A DNA stretch of 64,000 nt from Wenjunlia vitaminophila DSM 41686 (GCF_000380165.1 NZ_KB904634.1:63131-127130), one strand, 5' to 3'. Positions 1 to 9,856 are shown, numbered from the stretch's first letter. Program-made: numbers and translations. The notes: generated by a model from the sequence alone, not told the origin.

Positions 1-3000
1 CCGGCGAACGGTTGGGGCTGCGCGTCTCCTACGACCCGACGTGGCTCGCCGACGACGCCGCGGAACGCCTCCTGGGGCACCTGGCCACCCTGCTCACCGA
101 GCTGACCGCCGACCCGCGGCGCCGGCTGCGCCAGGTGCCGATGCTCACCGGGGAGGAGCGGCGGCACCTGGCCGAGTGGTCCACGGGGCCGGCGTCGGAG
201 CCGGGTTCGGCCCAGCGCGCGGTGGCCGCCCACGCGGCGCGGGCACCGCAGGCGGTGGCCGTGGCGTCGGGCGGACGCCGGCTCACCTACCGGGAGCTGG
301 ACCAGCGGGTGAACCGTTTGGCCCACCACCTGGCCGGCCGTGCGGTGGGGCGGGACACGGTGGTCGGCATCCTGCTGCCGGACCGGATGGCGGAGGTGGA
401 GGCGCTGCTCGCGGTCAGCAGGGCCGGCGGGGCGCCGCTGGTCCTCGACCCCCAGCTCCCCCCGGCCCGGTTGGCCGCCGAGGTCCGGCAGGTGCGACCG
501 CACCTGGTGCTGAGCGTCGGTGACGCGGCCGGCGGGCTGCCCGCCCGGGACTGCCAGGTGCTGCTGCTGGACGAGGAGGCCGGGAACGTCGAACGGCAGC
601 CGGCGGAGCCGCCCGCCACCGGGGTCGCCGAGGACTGGCTGGCCGCGGTGGTGACCACCGCGGGCGCCACCGGCGAGCCCAAGCCCGTCCTGCTGGACGG
701 CGCCGCCGTCTCCGCGATGTCCCACGCCGCCGGCACCGGCTTCGGCCTGACCTCCGACGACGTGGTGCTGCACCTGGCTCCCCCCGGGTCGGCCGACGCC
801 CTGTTCGAACTCCACCTGGCGCTGGTCAGTGGGGCCACGCTGCGGCTGCCCGAGCGGGCGGTGTCCGCCTCGGCGCTGCTGGCGGACCCGGCGGCCCTCG
901 CCGGGGTGACCTGTGCCCGGGTGACCCCGGCGCTGCTGGCGGCGCTCCCCGGGGACGGGGCGCTGCCGGGGGTCCGCACCCTGCTGGTGTCCGGTGAGCG
1001 GTGCGCCCCGGGGACGCTGCGGCGGTGGGCGGCCGGCAGGGCCCTGTTCCACGTGTACGCCACCGCCGAGACCGCGGGCCTGGCCGCCGCGGCGCGGATC
1101 GGTGCGGAGCCGGACGCGCCCACCGCGCTCCGGCCGACCTCCGGGGTCACCGCACACGTCATGGACGGGACCGGCGAGCCGCTCCCGGTGGGCGTGCCCG
1201 GCGAGTTGCACCTCGGCGGGCCCGCGGTGGCCCGCGGCTACCTGGGCCGTCCCGCGCTGACCGCGGAACGCTTCCGCTCCGACCCGTTCTCCGACCGCCG
1301 GCACGCCCGGCTGCTGCGCACCGGGGACCTGGCGCGGTGGACCGGGGACGGCCGGCTGGAGGTGCTCGGCCGCACCGACCGCCGGATGACGGTGCGCGGA
1401 CACGTCGTGGACCCGGCGGAGGTCGAGGACGCCCTGGTGTCCCTGCCCACGGTGGAGCAGGTCGTGGTGACCGCCGACGGCCGGGGCGAGGAACGCCGGT
1501 TGGTCGCCCACGTGGTGCCCGTCGCCGAGGGCACCGACCGGGGCGCAGCCGACCTGGAGGACGACCAGGTCGGGCAGTGGCGGGAGGTCTTCGGGCACAC
1601 CTACGCCGGTCCTGCCGCGTCCGACGACGCCGAGTTCAACACCGTCGGCTGGAACAGCAGCTTCACCGGTGCCGCGATCCCGCAGGAGGAGATGCGGGAG
1701 TGGCTGGACGCCACCCTGGACCGGCTGCGGGCGCTGGCGCCGCGCCGCGTCCTGGAGATCGGCTGCGGCACCGGGATGCTCCTGCTGCCACTGAGCCGCG
1801 CCTGCGAGCAGTACTGGGCGACGGACCTGTCCCCCGCGGCCATCGACTACGTGCGGGGGCGGCTCGACCCGTCGGTGGCCGAGCGGGTGACGCTGCGCTG
1901 CCAGGAGGGCGACGACTTCACCGGTGTGCCCGAGGGCGCGTTCGACCTGGTGGTCATCAACTCGGTGGCGCAGTACTTCCCGCACGCCGAGTACCTGCGC
2001 CGGGTGCTCGACCGGGCCCGGGGGGCGCTGCGCCCGGGCGGGCAGGTCTTCGTCGGCGACGTGCGGAGCCTGCCGCTGATGCCGGCGATGCACCTGGACA
2101 TCCAACTCGCCAACTCCTTCGACCACCGCGACGCCCGGGAGCTGGCCCAGGCGGTGGACCGGGACTGCCGCAGGGACGAGGAGTTGGTGCTGCACCCGGA
2201 CTTCTTCCGGCGGATCGTCGCCGAGTCACCGCACGGGGGCGTCACCCGGATCACGGCCAAGCGTGGCCGGGCCCACAACGAGATGTCCCGCTTCCGCTAC
2301 GACGCCCTGCTCACCTTCGGCACGGTGCCGGGGGACGCGGGCGCCGCCCCCGACGGGCAGCCGTCCCTGGTGCGTTCGACGTGGGAGGAGGACGGCGGGA
2401 CGCTGGAGGGGCTGCGGGAGGCGCTGTCGAAGGGGCCGGACGCCCTGCTGGTGCGCTCCGTCCCGGACCTGAGGGCACACGGCCTCGCCGTGGCGGCACG
2501 CGCACTGGCCGAGGGCTCGGGCCCGCGGAACGCCGGGGCGCTGCGGGCGGCGATCGACGCGGACGACGCCGTCGAACCCGAGGCCCTGCACGCGCTGGCC
2601 GCCGACTGCGGGTACGCCGCCGAGCTGCTGGTCGGCGAGGAACCCGGCACCGTGGACGCGCTGTTCACCCCCGTAGGAGGGCCGTGGGACCAGCCCGGGG
2701 CCGCGCGGGTGGCACTGTGGTCGGCCGTGGACGCCGCTCGTCCGGTGCCGCTGCCCTGGCCGCGGTGCGCCAACGACCCGCTGACCCACCGCAGGGAGCG
2801 CCGGCTGCTGCCGAGGCTGTTCACCGCGCTGGAGGCGGCGCTGCCGTCCCACCTGGTGCCCGACGACATCGTGCTGGCCGGGGGCCTGCCCCTGACCCGG
2901 CACGGCCGCCCGGACGTCGCGGCGCTGCCCTCCCCCGAACGTCCCGCCCGTGCGGACGTGGAGGCGTTCACCCCGCCCCGGGACAGCACGGAACTGCTGA

Positions 3001-4052
3001 TCGCCAAGGTCTGGGAGGACGTGCTGGGAGTGCGGCCGGTGGGGGTGACCGACAACTTCTTCGCCCTGGGCGGGCACTCGCTGTTGGCCATGCGGGTGAT
3101 CTCCCGGCTCCAACGCAGGTTCGACCGGGACCTGGACCTCGCGGTGCTGTTCGGCAAGCCGACCGTCGCCGAACTCGCCGACGTGCTGCGCCCGGGGGAC
3201 GGCCAGGAGGCCCGCTCCCCGATCGTCCCCCTGCGTTCCCAGGGCTCCAAGCCGCCGTTCTTCGCCGTGCACCAGACCGGGATGAACACCCTGGTGTACC
3301 AGTTCCTGGCCGACGAGCTCGGCCCCGACCAGCCGTTCTACATGCTCGAGCACCCTGACATCGCGCGATTCGAACGGCTGGAGGACCTCGCCGCGCACTA
3401 CACCGCGGCCATCCGGGAGGAGTTCCCCGAGGGGCCCTACCGGCTGGGCGGGCTGTCCTTCGGTGGCCTCGTCGCCTTCGAGGTCGCCCAGCAGCTCGTC
3501 GATGCCGGGGAGGAGGTGGACCTCGTCACCCTGTTCGAGGCGTCCCTGGCCGGTACTCCCCCGGACAAGGGCAGCCCGCAGCGGCTCCTCGCCTACCGCA
3601 CCCACCACTACGCGAGGGTCTTCGAGCTGATCTTCCACCGTTCGGTGCGGCTCACCGAGGAGGAGTTGCTGCCGCTGGACGAACAGGGCCAGCTCGAGCT
3701 GTTGTACGCGCGGGTGGAGGAGGTGCTCGCCGGTGACATCGGCATCGACCTGTTCCGCTCCACGGTCGAGGCGGTGCGCACCGCCCGCCGGATGGTCCAG
3801 GGCTACCGGCCCCGTCCGTGGGACCGCCCGCTGCACCTGTACATCGGTCTCGAGCCCATGCCCGAGGGGATCAACGACCCTGAGTTCTACCGCCCCGACC
3901 GTGCGCTCGGCTGGGACGCGGTGGCCCCCCGGCTGGAGATCACCGACGTGCCCGGCGATCACCTCACCCTGCTGAACCCGCCGCACGTGCAGGTCCTGGT
4001 GCGGCACCTGCGTCCGCTGCTCGGCGGCGGCGACCCCGAGGAGCGGTCATGA
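1..4052 (+). CDS. Non-ribosomal peptide synthetase, terminal module (C-end)-A-MT-PCP-TE, 5' partial
   Basis: The reading frame is open from base 3, so the gene begins upstream of the window. In order: the end of a condensation-type domain (about 3-180); an adenylation (A) domain from about 230; a methyltransferase inserted between A8 and A9 (SAM motif VLEIGCGTG near 1750-1775); the A-domain tail; a carrier domain (DNFFALGGHSL, Ser codon 3078-3080); and a thioesterase (GLSFGG, catalytic Ser codon 3456-3458). This is the layout of a last module that N-methylates and releases the peptide. The A domain is abnormal: A3 reads TTAGATGEPKP instead of SGSTGxPKG, A5 reads VYATAETAG, and the A10 lysine is replaced (LPLTRHGRPD). 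It may not activate its own amino acid. The stop overlaps the next gene's start (ATGA). The peptide product is unknown. Confidence 0.93.
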   Translation, partial: GERLGLRVSYDPTWLADDAAERLLGHLATLLTELTADPRRRLRQVPMLTGEERRHLAEWSTGPASEPGSAQRAVAAHAARAPQAVAVASGGRRLTYRELDQRVNRLAHHLAGRAVGRDTVVGILLPDRMAEVEALLAVSRAGGAPLVLDPQLPPARLAAEVRQVRPHLVLSVGDAAGGLPARDCQVLLLDEEAGNVERQPAEPPATGVAEDWLAAVVTTAGATGEPKPVLLDGAAVSAMSHAAGTGFGLTSDDVVLHLAPPGSADALFELHLALVSGATLRLPERAVSASALLADPAALAGVTCARVTPALLAALPGDGALPGVRTLLVSGERCAPGTLRRWAAGRALFHVYATAETAGLAAAARIGAEPDAPTALRPTSGVTAHVMDGTGEPLPVGVPGELHLGGPAVARGYLGRPALTAERFRSDPFSDRRHARLLRTGDLARWTGDGRLEVLGRTDRRMTVRGHVVDPAEVEDALVSLPTVEQVVVTADGRGEERRLVAHVVPVAEGTDRGAADLEDDQVGQWREVFGHTYAGPAASDDAEFNTVGWNSSFTGAAIPQEEMREWLDATLDRLRALAPRRVLEIGCGTGMLLLPLSRACEQYWATDLSPAAIDYVRGRLDPSVAERVTLRCQEGDDFTGVPEGAFDLVVINSVAQYFPHAEYLRRVLDRARGALRPGGQVFVGDVRSLPLMPAMHLDIQLANSFDHRDARELAQAVDRDCRRDEELVLHPDFFRRIVAESPHGGVTRITAKRGRAHNEMSRFRYDALLTFGTVPGDAGAAPDGQPSLVRSTWEEDGGTLEGLREALSKGPDALLVRSVPDLRAHGLAVAARALAEGSGPRNAGALRAAIDADDAVEPEALHALAADCGYAAELLVGEEPGTVDALFTPVGGPWDQPGAARVALWSAVDAARPVPLPWPRCANDPLTHRRERRLLPRLFTALEAALPSHLVPDDIVLAGGLPLTRHGRPDVAALPSPERPARADVEAFTPPRDSTELLIAKVWEDVLGVRPVGVTDNFFALGGHSLLAMRVISRLQRRFDRDLDLAVLFGKPTVAELADVLRPGDGQEARSPIVPLRSQGSKPPFFAVHQTGMNTLVYQFLADELGPDQPFYMLEHPDIARFERLEDLAAHYTAAIREEFPEGPYRLGGLSFGGLVAFEVAQQLVDAGEEVDLVTLFEASLAGTPPDKGSPQRLLAYRTHHYARVFELIFHRSVRLTEEELLPLDEQGQLELLYARVEEVLAGDIGIDLFRSTVEAVRTARRMVQGYRPRPWDRPLHLYIGLEPMPEGINDPEFYRPDRALGWDAVAPRLEITDVPGDHLTLLNPPHVQVLVRHLRPLLGGGDPEERS

Positions 4053-4918
4053 CCGGCGGCGGGGTGCGGACCGCCGTGACCGGACGCGTCACCGGTCAAC
4101 GGCGCTCCCCGTGGTTCACCTCGTTCGAGGACCGTCCCGAGGCGTCGCTGCGCCTGGTGTGCCTGCCGTTCGCCGGCGGGGGCGCGGCGGCCTACCGGTC
4201 GTGGCTGTCCCGGCTGCCCCGGTCCGTGGAGCTCAACGCCGTCCAGTTGCCCGGGCGCCAGGACCGGGTGGCGGAGAAGGCGCTGACCGGGCACCAGGAG
4301 ATCGTGCTGGCCCTGGCGGACGCCCTGGCCGGGGAACCCGACGACCGCCCGTACGCGTTCTTCGGCCACAGCATGGGGGCCCTGCTGGCGTTCGAGCTGG
4401 CCCGGGAGCTGCGCGGCCGTGGTGCGCCGGCGCCGGTGCTGCTGGGGGTGTCGGGTCTTGCCGCGCCCAGCACCGGCCCGTTCCACGGCGCCATCACCCA
4501 TCTGCCGGACGACGCGTTCCTGGAAGCGGTCGCCACCCTGGGCGGGATGCCGGACGAGATCCTCGCCTCGCCCAGCCTGATCGACTTCCTCCTGCCCACG
4601 CTCCGCGCCGACTTCGGCGTCTGCGAGGGCTACCGCTACCGGCGGCAGGCCCCGTTGGACTGCCCGCTGGTGGTGTTCAGCGGCATCCACGACCCGGCGA
4701 CACCGCTGGAGGACCTGCGCGGTTGGCAGGCGGAGTCCACCCGCCCGGTGCGCCTGCGGCAGCACCCGGGGGGCCACTTCTACCTCCTTGACCAGCCCGA
4801 CGCCGTGGTGGGGGCGCTGGTCAGCGAGGTTCGTGAGGCACTCGCCGCGGGGGCGGACGGCGCCGGGACGTCCGGTTGGCCGGTCCCCGACCGGGCGAGC
4901 GCAGAGAGGCAGCCATGA
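4049..4918 (+). CDS. Type II (editing) thioesterase of the NRPS cluster
   Basis: A 289-residue alpha/beta hydrolase of the GrsT/TEII family. Such enzymes remove misprimed acyl groups from carrier domains of NRPS or PKS lines. Near the N-terminus it has the family pattern [14 protein letters not shown], the nucleophile elbow [13 protein letters not shown], and a late PGGHFYL that carries the catalytic His. The start overlaps the NRPS stop by 4 bp and a GAGGAG ribosome site lies at 4038-4043, so translation is probably coupled. It ends in a 4-bp overlap with the carboxylase gene. Position, length and motifs all support editing rather than product release, because the NRPS already carries its own C-terminal thioesterase. 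Confidence 0.94.
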   Translation: MTGGGVRTAVTGRVTGQRRSPWFTSFEDRPEASLRLVCLPFAGGGAAAYRSWLSRLPRSVELNAVQLPGRQDRVAEKALTGHQEIVLALADALAGEPDDRPYAFFGHSMGALLAFELARELRGRGAPAPVLLGVSGLAAPSTGPFHGAITHLPDDAFLEAVATLGGMPDEILASPSLIDFLLPTLRADFGVCEGYRYRRQAPLDCPLVVFSGIHDPATPLEDLRGWQAESTRPVRLRQHPGGHFYLLDQPDAVVGALVSEVREALAAGADGAGTSGWPVPDRASAERQP

Positions 4919-6489
4919 CGTTGACGGGGCCCGGCGGAACGGCCGGGAAGATCGAGGAGTTCCACGCGCGGCGGGAGCGGGCCCTGTCCGCCGGCTCGAC
5001 CTCCGCGGTGACCAAACAGCACGCCAAGGGCAAGCTGACCGCGCGCGAACGCATCGAGCTGCTGCTCGATCCCGGCTCGTTCACCGAGTTGGACCAGATG
5101 GCGCGGCACCGGTGCCACGACTTCGGCATGGAGCAGCAACGGCCCTACGGGGACGGCGTGGTGACCGGTCACGGCACCATCGACGACCGCACCGTGTGCG
5201 TGTTCGCCCAGGACTTCACCGTTTTCGGCGGGGCCCTCGGCGAGGTGTACGGCGAGAAGATCATCAAGGTGATGGACCTGGCGGCGTCCATCGGCTGTCC
5301 GCTGATCGGCCTCAACGACTCCGGCGGCGCCCGGATCCAGGAGGGCGTGGTCTCCCTCGCCCAGTACGCGGAGATAGCCCGCCGCAACGTCGCGCTCTCC
5401 GGCGTGGTCCCGCAGATCTCGCTCCAGATGGGCCCCTGCGCGGGCGGCGCGGCGTACTCCCCCGCCATCACCGACTTCGTCGTCATGGTGGACGGCCTCT
5501 CACACATGTTCGTCACGGGGCCGGACGTGATCAGGGCGGTGACCGGCGAGGAGTCCGACCAGGAGAGCCTGGGCGGGGCCCGCACCCACAACGAGGTGAC
5601 CGGCAACGCCCACTACCTGGCGACCGACGAGCAGGACGCCATCGACTACGTGCGCACCCTGCTCGGCTACCTGCCCATGCACAACCAGGAGGAGCCGCCC
5701 GCCTACGACCACGCCGGGGACTGGACCCCCGGCATGCGGGACCCGTGGCTGGACTCCGCCGTCCCGGACGCGGAGAACCGGCCCTACGACATGCTCGACA
5801 TCATCCGGCGGGTGGTGGACGAGGGCGAGCTGCTGGACGTCTCACCGCTGTACGCGCCCAACATGATCTGCGCCTTCGGCCGGGTCGAGGGCCGCTCGGT
5901 GGGGATCGTCGCCAACCAGCCGCTGCACGCCGGTGGCGCCATCGACATCGCCGCGTCGGAGAAGGCAGCCCGGTTCATCCGGTTCTGCGACGCCTTCGGC
6001 ATCCCGCTGCTCACCTTCGTGGACGTCCCCGGGTTCACCCCGGGCGTCGAACAGGAACGCGGAGGCATCATCAGGCGCGGCGCCAAGCTCATCTACGCCT
6101 ATGCCGAGGCCAGCGTTCCCATGGTCACCGTGGTGGTCCGCAAGGCGTTCGGCGGGGGCTACGGGGTGATGGGCTCCAAGCACCTGGGGGCCGACGTGAA
6201 CCTCGCCTGGCCGACCGCGCAGATCGCCGTGATGGGTGCCCAGGGTGCGGCGGAGGTGCTGCACCGCAGGCAGATCGCGGCCTCCGACGACCCGGACACC
6301 CTCCGCAAGACGCTGGTGGCCGGGTACGAGGAGACGCTGTGCAACCCCTACATGGCGGCGGACCGCGGCTATGTGGACGCGGTGATCGCGCCGTCGGAGA
6401 CCCGGGACCACGTCGTCCGGGCGATGCGGTTGCTGCGCCGGAAACACAAGGTCGGGCCGGTGCGCAAGCACGGGAACATCCCGCTGTGA
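4915..6489 (+). CDS. Acyl-CoA carboxylase beta subunit (carboxyltransferase), PccB/AccD type
   Basis: A 524-residue carboxyltransferase of the propionyl/acetyl-CoA carboxylase family, which moves carboxyl from carboxybiotin to acyl-CoA. Seen: the N-terminal [19 protein letters not shown] signature, the oxyanion-type glycine repeat [25 protein letters not shown], and in the second half [13 protein letters not shown] and [14 protein letters not shown]. Length is normal. The ATG at 4915 is preferred over an upstream in-frame start at 4876 because GAGAGG precedes it and it overlaps the thioesterase stop (ATGA). No biotin-carrying alpha subunit or epsilon subunit is visible, so a partner must be encoded elsewhere. 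In this cluster it plausibly makes a malonyl-type CoA unit; that role is inferred from context only. Confidence 0.93.
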   Translation: MTLTGPGGTAGKIEEFHARRERALSAGSTSAVTKQHAKGKLTARERIELLLDPGSFTELDQMARHRCHDFGMEQQRPYGDGVVTGHGTIDDRTVCVFAQDFTVFGGALGEVYGEKIIKVMDLAASIGCPLIGLNDSGGARIQEGVVSLAQYAEIARRNVALSGVVPQISLQMGPCAGGAAYSPAITDFVVMVDGLSHMFVTGPDVIRAVTGEESDQESLGGARTHNEVTGNAHYLATDEQDAIDYVRTLLGYLPMHNQEEPPAYDHAGDWTPGMRDPWLDSAVPDAENRPYDMLDIIRRVVDEGELLDVSPLYAPNMICAFGRVEGRSVGIVANQPLHAGGAIDIAASEKAARFIRFCDAFGIPLLTFVDVPGFTPGVEQERGGIIRRGAKLIYAYAEASVPMVTVVVRKAFGGGYGVMGSKHLGADVNLAWPTAQIAVMGAQGAAEVLHRRQIAASDDPDTLRKTLVAGYEETLCNPYMAADRGYVDAVIAPSETRDHVVRAMRLLRRKHKVGPVRKHGNIPL

Positions 6490-6539
6490 GGGGGCCGACA
6501 CCGTTGGGAACGACACGCGGACCGGAAGTGGGTGAGCAA

Positions 6540-8042
6540 GTGACCGGCCTACAGGCCAGCGCGCGCATGGAGGAACTGTTCCTGCGCATGGCCGCGGCGC
6601 AGCCCGAGGCGGTGGCCGTGGACGACCGCGGACACACGACGACGTACGCACGGCTGGCGGAGGACGCCCGGGCGATCGCCGGGGCGCTGGCGGACGCCGG
6701 GGTGCCGGGCGGGGGTCTGGTGGGGTTGCGCACCCACCGCGGGGTGTCGGCGGTCGCCGGCATGCTCGGGATCTGGATGCACGGCTGCGGCTACGTACCC
6801 GTCGATCCCCGCTACCCGGCCCCCCGCCAGGACCACATCATCACGGACTCGGCCGTGGGGCACCTGGTGGACGAGGAGCCGGGCACCGGCCGGCTGTCCG
6901 TGACGGCCACCGGGCGTTCCGCGGCCCACGCGCACGAGGTGCCCGAGGACACCGCGTACGTGATCTACACCTCGGGCTCCACCGGTCAGCCCAAGGGAGT
7001 GGTGGTCCGCCACGCCAACGTGCGGGCGCTGCTCGACGGCTGCACCTCGTACACGTTCGGTCCGGACGACGTCTGGTCGTTCTTCCACTCGCACAGTTTC
7101 GACTTCAGCGTCTGGGAGATCTGGGGGGCGCTCACCAGCGGAGGGCGGGTGGTGGTGGTCCCCGACGAGGCCACCACCGACCCCTCGGCGCTGGTGGACC
7201 TGCTGGCCGGGCGCGGGGTCACCGTGCTCAGCCAGGTCCCCTCGGTCTTCGGCTACCTGGTCAACGAGCTGGTCGAGCGGCCGGTCCCGCTGCCCGCGCT
7301 GCGCTACGTGGTGTTCGGCGGCGAGCCGGTCAACGTGCCGGCGGTGCTGCGCTGGCAGGACCTCGGCCTCGCCCCGCGGGCGGAGCTGCACAACATGTAC
7401 GGGATCACCGAGATCACCGTGCACGCCACCGACAAGGTCGTCGTCCCCGACGAGCTGCGCCGGCACATGATGGGCACCCCCATCGGCCGTGCCCTGCCGC
7501 ACCTGCGCATCGCCCTGCTGGAGGACTCCCGCCCGGTGCCTCCCGGGGTGCCCGGGGAGATGTACGTCGGCGGCGGTGGGGTGGCCCACGGGTACCTGGG
7601 CCGTCCCGAGCTGACCGGCCAGCGCTTCGTCCGCCTCGACCTCGGGGACGGCCCCCGGGTGTGGTACCGCACCGGGGACTACGCCCTGGAGACCGACGAC
7701 GGCGAACTGGAGTACCTCGGACGCCGGGACGACCAGGTCAAGCTGCGCGGCTTCCGGATCGAGCTGGGGGAGGTCGAGGCCGCCCTGCGGGAGCTGCCGG
7801 GCATCCGGGAGGGTGCGGTGGTCCTGGCTGAGACCCCTGGCGGGGAGCCGGCGCTGGCCGCGGCCTACGTCCCGGCCGGGCCCGCCCCGGACGAGGACGT
7901 GCTGCGCAAGGCGCTGGGCGAGGTGCTGCCCCGGCACATGGTGCCGTCGGTCTACCTGCCGCTTTCGGCTCTGCCGCTGACCCTGTCGGGGAAGCTCGAC
8001 CGTGCGGCCCTGGCCGCCTCGGTGGCCGACACCGTGGGGTGA
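6540..8042 (+). CDS. Free-standing NRPS adenylation protein, threonine-like specificity code
   Basis: A single A domain of about 500 residues without carrier or condensation domain. All core motifs are intact: YVIYTSGSTGQPKGVVV (A3), FDFSVWEIW (A4), HNMYGITEITVHAT (A5), YRTGDYALE (A7), GRRDDQVKLRGFRIELGE (A8) and the A10 lysine in LTLSGKLDRA. Reading the pocket by alignment to GrsA gives D-F-W-S-V-G-M-V-H-K, which differs at one or two positions from known threonine codes (DFWN-V/I-GMVHK). It probably charges threonine or a close analogue onto a carrier domain elsewhere in the cluster. The start is uncertain: in-frame GTGs at 6528 and 6540, with the purine-rich GGGTGAG before the second. It is the last gene before two terminators. 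Confidence 0.93.
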   Translation: MTGLQASARMEELFLRMAAAQPEAVAVDDRGHTTTYARLAEDARAIAGALADAGVPGGGLVGLRTHRGVSAVAGMLGIWMHGCGYVPVDPRYPAPRQDHIITDSAVGHLVDEEPGTGRLSVTATGRSAAHAHEVPEDTAYVIYTSGSTGQPKGVVVRHANVRALLDGCTSYTFGPDDVWSFFHSHSFDFSVWEIWGALTSGGRVVVVPDEATTDPSALVDLLAGRGVTVLSQVPSVFGYLVNELVERPVPLPALRYVVFGGEPVNVPAVLRWQDLGLAPRAELHNMYGITEITVHATDKVVVPDELRRHMMGTPIGRALPHLRIALLEDSRPVPPGVPGEMYVGGGGVAHGYLGRPELTGQRFVRLDLGDGPRVWYRTGDYALETDDGELEYLGRRDDQVKLRGFRIELGEVEAALRELPGIREGAVVLAETPGGEPALAAAYVPAGPAPDEDVLRKALGEVLPRHMVPSVYLPLSALPLTLSGKLDRAALAASVADTVG

Positions 8043-8048
8043 CCGTGC

Positions 8049-8074
8049 GCGGGGGGCGCCGCCGCGCCCCCCGC
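8049..8074. terminator. GC-rich hairpin between convergent NRPS and sugar-transport genes
   Basis: A perfect 11-bp stem (8049-8059 with 8064-8074) encloses a 4-base loop. It lies 6 bp after the adenylation gene stop and before the end of the opposing permease gene, so it can serve both strands. Confidence 0.75.
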
Positions 8075-8100
8075 TCCGGGTCGTCCGCCGACGGCGGCGG

Positions 8101-8124
8101 CCCGGACCACACGGTCGGTCCGGG
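8101..8124. terminator. Second hairpin between convergent genes
   Basis: CCCGGACC (8101-8108) pairs with GGTCCGGG (8117-8124) around an 8-base loop. It is a backup to the stronger hairpin 27 bp away and also suits the minus-strand transporter operon, whose last gene ends at 8145. Confidence 0.55.
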
Positions 8125-8144
8125 TCCTTCCCCGGGGCCCGCGT

Positions 8145-8969
8145 TCACTCCTTGACGGCCCCGGTCAGCATGCCCTCGATGAACCGGCGTTGCAGCGCCA
8201 GGTAGACGGCCACCACCGGCAGCGCCACCAGCACCGAGGCGGCGGCGAGCAGCGCGGTGTCGGAGTTCTGCTGTCCCTGGAAGAACGCCAGGCCCAGCGG
8301 GACGGTGCGGTGGGACTCGTCGCTGACCATCACCAGCGCCAGCAGGAACTCGTTCCAGGTCCACATGAAGACGATGACGACCATGGTGGAGATCGCCGGG
8401 CGGCCCATCGGGACGAGTATCCGCCACAGCGTCGTCCAGGTGCCGGCCCCGTCGATCCGGGCCGCCTCGATCACCGTGGGCGAGCTGTTCCGGAAGTAGG
8501 TGCGCATCCAGAACACCCCGAACGCCAGGGACTGCGCGGTCTGCGGCAGGATCAGCGCCCAGTAGGTGTCGGTGAGCTCCAGTTCCCGCAGGTCGAAGTA
8601 GAGCGGGATGACCAGGGCCTCCTGGGGGAGGGTCAGGCCGAGGACGAACAGGTAGAACAGGACGGTGGCCCCGGGGAACCGCATCAACGCGAAGGCGTAG
8701 GCGGCGAGCACCGCCAGGACCGTGGTGGCGGTCACCACCGCCACCGAGACCAGCACCGAGCTGCCGAGGTAGGTGCCGAAGTGACCCCGGTCCCAGGCGT
8801 CGGCGAAGTTCCCCCACTCGGGCGACCCCTCGGGCAGGGTGAAGCCGGTGCTCAACGAGGACTGCGGGCCCAGCGCCGTGGACAGGACGCCGATCACCGG
8901 GGTGAGGGCCACCAGGGAGAAGAACCCCAGGATGAGGTACGTCAGCAGGCGTTCGCCACGGGTGCTCAT
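8145..8969 (-). CDS. Sugar ABC transporter permease, MalG type (CsnG-like)
   Basis: A 274-residue integral membrane protein of the carbohydrate-uptake-1 family. An N-terminal membrane segment (LLTYLILGFFSLVALTPVIG) is followed by five more hydrophobic stretches. The cytoplasmic EAA loop is clear (VIEAARIDGAGTW...LWRILVPMGRPA) and docks to an MsiK-type ATPase. No ATPase is encoded here, as is usual in Streptomyces, where one shared ATPase serves many importers. The start overlaps the MalF-type gene stop by 4 bp. It is the last gene of a four-gene operon. Gene content matches the chitosan-oligosaccharide csn locus, but the substrate is inferred. Confidence 0.92.
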   Translation of the reverse strand: MSTRGERLLTYLILGFFSLVALTPVIGVLSTALGPQSSLSTGFTLPEGSPEWGNFADAWDRGHFGTYLGSSVLVSVAVVTATTVLAVLAAYAFALMRFPGATVLFYLFVLGLTLPQEALVIPLYFDLRELELTDTYWALILPQTAQSLAFGVFWMRTYFRNSSPTVIEAARIDGAGTWTTLWRILVPMGRPAISTMVVIVFMWTWNEFLLALVMVSDESHRTVPLGLAFFQGQQNSDTALLAAASVLVALPVVAVYLALQRRFIEGMLTGAVKE

Positions 8970-9856
8970 CCGCGCCGCCCTTCCACCAGCTTGGAGACGG
9001 CGACGGTGAGAGTGAAGATCATCAACGCCAGGGCCACCGCCACCGCGGCGGCCGAGCCCACCTGGTTGGTCTCGAACGCCCGGTGGTACACCTCGTAGGC
9101 CGGCACCGAGGTGGCGTTGCCCGGGCCCCCGCTGGTCGTGATGTAGATCAGGTCGAAGTTGCGCAGCCCCGCCACGATGGTCAGGGTCAGCGCGACCGCC
9201 ACCTCCGCCCGGAGCCCGGGGAGGGTCACCGACCAGAACTCCCGGAACGCTCCCGCCCCGTCGATCCGGGCCGCCTCGTAGCGCTCCCTGGGGATGCGCT
9301 GCACCCCGGCGAGGAAGAGCACCATGCACAGGCCGGTGCCCACCCACGTTCCGATGCCGCCCACCGCGGGCAGCGCCCAGGTGCTGTCGCCCAGCCACGG
9401 CCGGGAGAGCGCGTCGAGCCCGACCGCGTCCAGGGTGTCGTTGAGCAGCCCGTCGGGGGCGAGGATGGAACGCCAGGCGACGCCGACCACCACCATCGCC
9501 AGGACCTGGGGCAGGAAGAGCACGACCCGGAAGAACGTCAGCCCACGGACCCTGATCCGCGACATGGTCGCGGCGAGCAGCAGTCCGAGGGCCACCGGCA
9601 GGGCCGAGTAGAACAGCAGCAGCACCAGGGCGTGCCAGAACGGGGCGCGCAGCGCGGGGTCGGTGAACAGGTCCCGGTAGTTGTCGGAGCCCGCCCAGGT
9701 GGCCGCGGTCAGGCCGTCCCAGTGCAGCAGGGACAGCCACACCGACTGGCCGAACGGGTAGAGCAGGAAGGCCCCGTACACGACGAGCGCGGGCAGCACG
9801 TAGAGGTAGCCGACCGCCCGCGGCTCGCCGGGGGCGCGTCGGTGGGCCGCCCTCAC
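8966..9856 (-). CDS. Sugar ABC transporter permease, MalF type (CsnF-like)
   Basis: A 296-residue permease with about six membrane segments, the first within GYLYVLPALVVYGAFLLYPF. The EAA coupling loop reads RYEAARIDGAGAFREFW...TLPGLR. It pairs with the MalG-type protein downstream to form the membrane channel. The GTG start overlaps the binding-protein stop (GTGA) and its stop overlaps the next start, so the three transport genes are translationally coupled. Confidence 0.92.
   Translation of the reverse strand: MRAAHRRAPGEPRAVGYLYVLPALVVYGAFLLYPFGQSVWLSLLHWDGLTAATWAGSDNYRDLFTDPALRAPFWHALVLLLFYSALPVALGLLLAATMSRIRVRGLTFFRVVLFLPQVLAMVVVGVAWRSILAPDGLLNDTLDAVGLDALSRPWLGDSTWALPAVGGIGTWVGTGLCMVLFLAGVQRIPRERYEAARIDGAGAFREFWSVTLPGLRAEVAVALTLTIVAGLRNFDLIYITTSGGPGNATSVPAYEVYHRAFETNQVGSAAAVAVALALMIFTLTVAVSKLVEGRRG

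Noticed and set aside
2226-4007. Long antisense frame (593 codons) opposite the NRPS gene
   Set aside because: It mirrors a motif-rich NRPS frame on the other strand and has no family-like sequence. GC-rich DNA gives such frames often.
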